Positions 59,786 to 64,000 of a DNA stretch of 64,000 bases are shown here, piece by piece. Positions within the stretch are counted from its first letter, which is position 1; every line of letters begins with the position of its first letter. Under the pieces are notes generated by a model. The model was not told the origin of the DNA. It did no database searches and saw only the letters and a program-made list of their open reading frames with translations. Location: the NCBI RefSeq assembly GCF_012926525.1, contig NZ_JABBNI010000036.1:186001-250000 (forward strand). The letters run 5' to 3'. The stretch comes from Clostridium muellerianum. GTDB taxonomy: Bacteria; Bacillota; Clostridia; Clostridiales; Clostridiaceae. The position numbers and the translations under genes were made by a program.

Positions 59786-61192
59786 ATGGACACAAATACA
59801 CCAATAAAAACAATAGATAGTTTAGATACAACATTAAGAAAAGTTGTTACTCAATGTTGTAGTCAATATCAGAGTGAAAAACTTTTAAATGAAACTAAAT
59901 ATAAATATTATAAAGATCATCATGATATTGTAGATAATTATATAAGCGTAGACAAGCGAAGTAATCAAATATGCCAGTGTAACTTTATTGGTAGATTTAT
60001 TGATGAAGAAATTAGTTATATACTAGGTAAGCCAGTTTCATTCACTCCAAAAAATGGCAAAACAGATGTTATTATGGATATTGATTATTATTTAGCACAT
60101 TGGAGTAAAAAACATAATCAAAATTTATGTAGGGATTTAAGTATATATGGTAAAGCATATGAACTATTTTATATAAATCAAGACAAGGAATTTTGTGCGA
60201 AAATATTAAATCCATTAAATAGTTTTGGTTTGATAGATGAAAATAATATGGTAGTTTTATTCTTATATTTTTACCGAAAGCCATTTATTGATAATATATT
60301 TATTGATATTTATACTGATAATGAGATTATAACGGTAAAAGGTGGTACTTTAGAGGTAATATCAAGAAAGCCTAACGTATTTCTTGGTAGAGTTCCAGTT
60401 GCGTTTGCAAATATAGACCGTACTATATTTGATATGATAAAGGGGTTAAATGATAGTTATAATGTAACACTAAGTAATGCAGTAAATGAAAATAGTGATT
60501 TCCGTAATGCTTATCTCAAGGTTTGTGGAGCATCTGTTAAAGAAGATGATATTAAATATTTTGACACAAAAGGAATTATTAATGTTCCAAAAGATGCTAA
60601 TATTGATTTCTTGATAAAAGAATTGAATGATGGTTACTTAAAAACAACTCTAAAAGAATTAAAAGATGATATTTATGAGTGTACAGGTCATATAGATACT
60701 TCTGAGAAACCAAGTTCAAATACGTCAAGCTTGGCATTACGTGGACGATTATTAACCCTTGAGCAACGTTGCCAGTTGATAGCAGATAGTTTGACAGATG
60801 TAATAATGATAAGATTGAAATTCTTATTTTTGTTCCTTAAAAATTATCAAGCAGGATTTAAGAAAAAAAATAATAAATCTTATGATTATAAAAATATTGA
60901 AGTTAAATTTAGTCCTAATGTACCAACAGACCTAAGTATGATTTCATCTATAATTAGTCAATTAGGTGGAGTTGATATATCTCAAGAAACTAAATTATCA
61001 TTGTTACCTTTTATTGAAAATCCAAAACTTGAAATGAAACGTATTAGAGATGAACAGGATAAAAATATGTTAAACCTAGATGATGATTATAACCCATATG
61101 ATGATGAAAAAGTTGATGAGAATAAAACAAATATACCCGATAATGGCGATCCTTCAAATGTTCCCAATAGCATAAATTATATAGGTGTATAA
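59786..61192 (+). CDS. Phage portal protein (SPP1-type)
   Basis: The 468-residue protein forms the dodecameric portal at the capsid vertex. It follows the SPP1 Gp6-like pattern: N-terminal 'LNETKYKYYKDHHDI', stem and clip regions, 'VTLSNAVNENSDFRNAYLKV', and the C-terminal 'SLALRGRLLTLEQRCQLIAD'. AGGAGG precedes the ATG. The next gene starts 2 bases after its stop, so the two are coupled. Confidence 0.88.
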   Translation: MDTNTPIKTIDSLDTTLRKVVTQCCSQYQSEKLLNETKYKYYKDHHDIVDNYISVDKRSNQICQCNFIGRFIDEEISYILGKPVSFTPKNGKTDVIMDIDYYLAHWSKKHNQNLCRDLSIYGKAYELFYINQDKEFCAKILNPLNSFGLIDENNMVVLFLYFYRKPFIDNIFIDIYTDNEIITVKGGTLEVISRKPNVFLGRVPVAFANIDRTIFDMIKGLNDSYNVTLSNAVNENSDFRNAYLKVCGASVKEDDIKYFDTKGIINVPKDANIDFLIKELNDGYLKTTLKELKDDIYECTGHIDTSEKPSSNTSSLALRGRLLTLEQRCQLIADSLTDVIMIRLKFLFLFLKNYQAGFKKKNNKSYDYKNIEVKFSPNVPTDLSMISSIISQLGGVDISQETKLSLLPFIENPKLEMKRIRDEQDKNMLNLDDDYNPYDDEKVDENKTNIPDNGDPSNVPNSINYIGV

Positions 61193-61193
61193 A

Positions 61194-62039
61194 ATGAAAA
61201 TTGAAGATAAAAACAAGGATAAAAAGCTACATGAAAAAATGATAGCTTTATTTTTGTTTATTTTAAAATATACAAAACAAATTGATTTATTAATGGGTAC
61301 ATTTAAGGAAAATAGGGAACTTATTAAAACTAAAATTAATCAAATTTATTTAACTTATCCCAATGATGATAAGTTGCAATTGACTTCATCTACTGTAAAT
61401 AAAATTACAACTGAATTACAACCATTATTTAAGCAAGTAATAAATAATTTAACATTACAAGAAGATGAAGCTTTAGGCAGCTTATTGTCGAAGGTATACA
61501 AGGAAACTTATTATAAAACTTCTTATATTATTGGAGCAACTAAATTAATAAAACTTACAGATGAACAAGTTGCTAAGATAATTAAGGAGAAAATAGACCG
61601 TAAAAATGCTTATGATAGGAATAAAATTAATAAAATTAAATTTATAAATCAGTTAATTAAGGAGATAAAGTATAACTTAATAAAGGGCGTATCACTACAA
61701 AAAATGTTTAAGGTAATTGATAAGAACTTTAATACAGGGGTATTTTATAGCCACCGATTAGTTGAAAATCAGTTAGTTATTGATTTTACAAAGGCACAAT
61801 TACAGGCTTATGTAGATGGAGGAATAGAGGAAGTGTGGTATTCTGCAATATTGGACAATGTTACTACAGACTTATGTAAAAATTTAAATGATAATATTTA
61901 TCCAATTGGTCAAGCACCTATACCCATACTTAATACTCATGTTAATTGTAGATCAATGCTTATTCCTATTATTGAAGGTCATAAAGCAAATTCCCTAAGT
62001 TGGGAAATGTATCAATCAAATAATAATATAACAATATAA
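61194..62039 (+). CDS. Phage minor head / head morphogenesis protein
   Basis: The 281-residue product resembles SPP1 Gp7-type minor head proteins, with the C-terminal motif 'YSAILDNVTTDLCKNLNDNI' and 'ILNTHVNCRSMLIPI', whose His-Val-Asn-Cys-Arg block is typical. It is needed for DNA retention or ejection in SPP1. The ATG at 61194 is chosen (AGGTG upstream) over a GTG inside the portal gene. Confidence 0.8.
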   Translation: MKIEDKNKDKKLHEKMIALFLFILKYTKQIDLLMGTFKENRELIKTKINQIYLTYPNDDKLQLTSSTVNKITTELQPLFKQVINNLTLQEDEALGSLLSKVYKETYYKTSYIIGATKLIKLTDEQVAKIIKEKIDRKNAYDRNKINKIKFINQLIKEIKYNLIKGVSLQKMFKVIDKNFNTGVFYSHRLVENQLVIDFTKAQLQAYVDGGIEEVWYSAILDNVTTDLCKNLNDNIYPIGQAPIPILNTHVNCRSMLIPIIEGHKANSLSWEMYQSNNNITI

Positions 62040-62139
62040 AAAATCTTTTTCGGAATTTGTAGATTGAACAAATTACTATTATTTGAACTTGATAGGACAT
62101 AAAAAGGTATGGACTATTAAGGGCAGGAGGTTAATTATT

Positions 62140-62721
62140 ATGGCAATAGAAAATTTTAATGAAATAACAGAATATTTTACAACTAATAAAGATTCAGAAG
62201 ATGTTAAGAATTTTATGAATGGATTAATCAACGTTGATAAGGTAAAAAACTTTCTTGAAACTAACGAGGAAGGTAAACAATATCTTCAAACTTATGGAGA
62301 TAAACGTGTAACTAAAGGTGTAGAAACTTTTAAAACTAATACACTACCTAAATTAATAGAAGAAGAAATTGCTAAAAGAAATCCTAGCAATAAAGACCCT
62401 CGAGAGATAAAGTTGGAACAAGCTTTAGCAGAAATAGATAAAATAAAAGCTGAAAGTTTAAAGAAAGACCTTGCAAATAAAGCATTAAAGGTTGCAACCG
62501 AGAAAAAACTTCCTAGTGATATTTTAAATTATTTCATAGGTTCAGATGAAGAAACTACTATGAACAACTTAACAGCACTGGAAAAATCTTTAGAAACTTA
62601 TACTCAAAGTGTGAAAGATGATTTTCTAAAAAGTGGAACTCATATCCCACCTAAAGGAGATAATTTACCAACTACAGAAGAACAGGCACAGGCAGAAATT
62701 AACAAATGCTTTGGATTATAG
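62140..62721 (+). CDS. Phage scaffolding protein (DUF4355-like)
   Basis: The 193-residue, highly charged helical protein ('KLEQALAEIDKIKAESLKKD', 'LANKALKVATEKKLPSDILN') fits phage scaffold proteins placed directly before the major capsid gene. It assists procapsid assembly and then leaves. The ATG at 62140 has AGGAGG 8 bases upstream, and upstream in-frame starts do not. Confidence 0.8.
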   Translation: MAIENFNEITEYFTTNKDSEDVKNFMNGLINVDKVKNFLETNEEGKQYLQTYGDKRVTKGVETFKTNTLPKLIEEEIAKRNPSNKDPREIKLEQALAEIDKIKAESLKKDLANKALKVATEKKLPSDILNYFIGSDEETTMNNLTALEKSLETYTQSVKDDFLKSGTHIPPKGDNLPTTEEQAQAEINKCFGL

Positions 62722-62817
62722 AATAAATAATATAAAAAATGGTCTTTTTGTAATTGCAGACGTTAAAGAACAAGAATTTTAAATAAAAAATAATAATATA
62801 AAAGGATGGTAATAAAT

Positions 62818-63741
62818 ATGGCAAATTCAATAGCTTATGCTACTTTATTTCAAAACGCTTTAGACAAGCAATTAATTGCAGGAGCAACTTCAGGTTGGAT
62901 GGAAGGAAATGCATCACAAGTTATTTACAATGGAGGAAATACTATCAAGATTCCCAAAATTACAATGGATGGTTTAGGCAACTATGATAGAAATAATGGA
63001 TTTACACAAGGTGCAGTAAATTTAGCATACGAAACTATGACTATGACACAAGATAGAGCAAGAACATTTACTTTAGATGCTATGGACGTTAACGAAAGTA
63101 ATTTTGTTGCAAGTGCAAGTAATGTTATGAGCCAGTTCCAAGCAGTACAAGTTATCCCCGAAATAGATGCTTATAGATATTCACGTATAGCAAGTTTGGC
63201 TATAACAGGGGGACAGGCAGTTGGTGGTTATACACCAGTAGCAACAGATATATTAAGCAAATTAAAAGCTGATATAGCAAAAATTAAAGATGTAGTTGGA
63301 GAAGTACCTTTAATAGTTACTATGTCTACTTTAACTAAGAACATATTAGAAAATTCAACTGAAATAAATAAACAATTAGTTGTAACAGATTTTGCAAAAG
63401 GAGCATATTCAACTAAAGTATTTATGATAGATGATTGTCCTGTAATTGGTGTACCTTCAGCACGTTTAAAGACTGCATACATATTTAATGATGGTAAAAC
63501 AGCAGGGCAAACTCAAGGTGGATTTACAGCAGATGCTTCAGCTAAAAATATAAACTGGATAATCTCAACTCAAACAGCACCTATAGCAGTAAGCAAAACA
63601 GATACTATGAGAATATTCGACCCAATGGTAAACCAAGCTGCTAATGCTTACAAATTAGACTACAGAAAATATCATGATTTATGGATTCCAAATAACGCTT
63701 TAGCAGGTGTATTTGTAAACGTAAAAGAAGCTTTATCATAG
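62818..63741 (+). CDS. Phage major capsid protein
   Basis: The 307-residue protein begins MANSIAYATLFQNALDKQLI and shows the pattern of HK97-fold capsid proteins ('GNTIKIPKITMDGLGNYDRN', 'ARTFTLDAMDVNESNFVASA', 'VIPEIDAYRYSRIASLA', and a C-terminal 'DTMRIFDPMVNQAANAYKLD'). It forms the capsid shell. AGGATGG precedes the ATG at 62818. A terminator follows. Confidence 0.9.
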   Translation: MANSIAYATLFQNALDKQLIAGATSGWMEGNASQVIYNGGNTIKIPKITMDGLGNYDRNNGFTQGAVNLAYETMTMTQDRARTFTLDAMDVNESNFVASASNVMSQFQAVQVIPEIDAYRYSRIASLAITGGQAVGGYTPVATDILSKLKADIAKIKDVVGEVPLIVTMSTLTKNILENSTEINKQLVVTDFAKGAYSTKVFMIDDCPVIGVPSARLKTAYIFNDGKTAGQTQGGFTADASAKNINWIISTQTAPIAVSKTDTMRIFDPMVNQAANAYKLDYRKYHDLWIPNNALAGVFVNVKEALS

Positions 63742-63744
63742 GAG

Positions 63745-63776
63745 AACAGGGGAATTAAATTCCCTTGTTTTTAATT
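63745..63776 (+). terminator. Intrinsic terminator after capsid gene
   Basis: GGGGAATT pairs with AATTCCC, followed by TTGTTTTTAATTTTT. Confidence 0.75.
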
Positions 63777-63807
63777 TTTTAAAAATAATTTAAGAGGTGA
63801 TATATTA

Positions 63808-64000
63808 ATGAAATTACAATTTTTAAATGCTATTAGAATAGTAGCCAATGAAAACAAAAATGAAATTGCACATTTAAAATCTTTAGGATATAAGGAAATT
63901 GAAGAAGTTATAGAAGATGAAGAAAAAAATAATGATGATGAAGAAGTGGAAAAGGTAGAAGAAACTCCAAAAACTAAAGGAAAGAATAAAAATAAAGAAG
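63808..64000 (+). CDS. Hypothetical phage protein (cut by window edge)
   Basis: The frame starts at ATG 63808 (AGAGGTGA upstream) and encodes MKLQFLNAIRIVANENKNEI then an extremely acidic/basic low-complexity stretch rich in Glu, Asp and Lys. It runs off the window. Its position after the capsid gene suggests a head or connector accessory protein. Confidence 0.55.
   Translation, partial: MKLQFLNAIRIVANENKNEIAHLKSLGYKEIEEVIEDEEKNNDDEEVEKVEETPKTKGKNKNKE

Larger units (their letters stand above)
34516..64000. mobile_element. Prophage (left part; continues beyond window)
   Basis: The element is bounded on the left by the tRNA-Leu attachment sequence and runs past the window end. Almost all genes are on the + strand. 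It contains phage-type regulators, a small-terminase-like HTH protein, a tyrosine integrase, large terminase, portal, minor head protein, scaffold and major capsid protein, in the usual order for siphophage-like packaging modules. No replication helicase, primase or DNA polymerase is seen in this part. The right boundary is not visible. Confidence 0.8.

Overview
The window is low-GC DNA (roughly 27-30% G+C by eye) with strong AGGAGG-type ribosome binding sites, a Spo0E-type sporulation phosphatase, a cyclic-di-GMP-II riboswitch, a clostridial-style acetoacetate-decarboxylase-family protein and small 2[4Fe-4S] ferredoxins. This points to an anaerobic, spore-forming Clostridium (cluster I). I cannot name the species from sequence alone.

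Positions 1 to about 34500 are ordinary but rearranged host chromosome. In order: a LysR regulator divergent from a GlcG/HbpS-like gene and an isochorismatase-type hydrolase; a truncated copy of an acetoacetate-decarboxylase-family gene; a TetR regulator divergent from a flavodoxin-type reductase and a lipid-anchored or membrane-anchored PEBP protein; a candidate small RNA; an Rrf2 regulator divergent from a flavin-binding protein and ferredoxin; a methyltransferase; the intact decarboxylase-family/DUF362-like pair; a chemoreceptor under a c-di-GMP-II riboswitch; Dus; a surface lipoprotein and a trypsin-like protease lipoprotein; an M48 protease; a HEAT-repeat methyltransferase; an XRE regulator with peptide deformylase; GNAT; VanZ; Spo0E. 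From 24.8 to 28.8 kb lie a hairpin MITE, a broken IS110 and an intact-looking IS607 (serine recombinase plus TnpB). From 29.3 to 33.4 kb come a Fic protein and a primase-helicase-phospholipase D protein of TOTE type. The stretch just before 34.5 kb is full of gene fragments.

At 34516-34602 a tRNA-Leu(CAA) sequence keeps its 3' end, T, anticodon and D arms but has lost its 5' acceptor strand, as expected for the left attachment site of an integrated element. From there to the window end, nearly everything is on the + strand and phage-like: regulators, many small hypothetical genes, ParB-like fragments, a predicted ADP-ribosyltransferase-like protein, a HicA-like fusion, a 1019-residue protein with the signature of two-barrel single-subunit RNA polymerases (eukaryotic RdRP / YonO type, metal-binding DFDLD), a GIY-YIG endonuclease, a small-terminase-type HTH protein, a tyrosine integrase, then terminase large subunit, portal, minor head, scaffold and major capsid genes. 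The structural module continues past base 64000.

The most interesting part is the 46.7-57.7 kb section of this prophage. The RNA-polymerase-like gene is preceded by four degenerate ~24-bp tandem repeats and flanked by GC-richer hairpin islands. Two gene-free stretches (51.6-52.1 kb and 56.8-57.7 kb) hold nested hairpins and at least nine copies of AGCRGGR just before the terminase. Together they suggest a phage with its own transcription machinery and dedicated noncoding DNA or RNA elements, which would need experimental or comparative confirmation.
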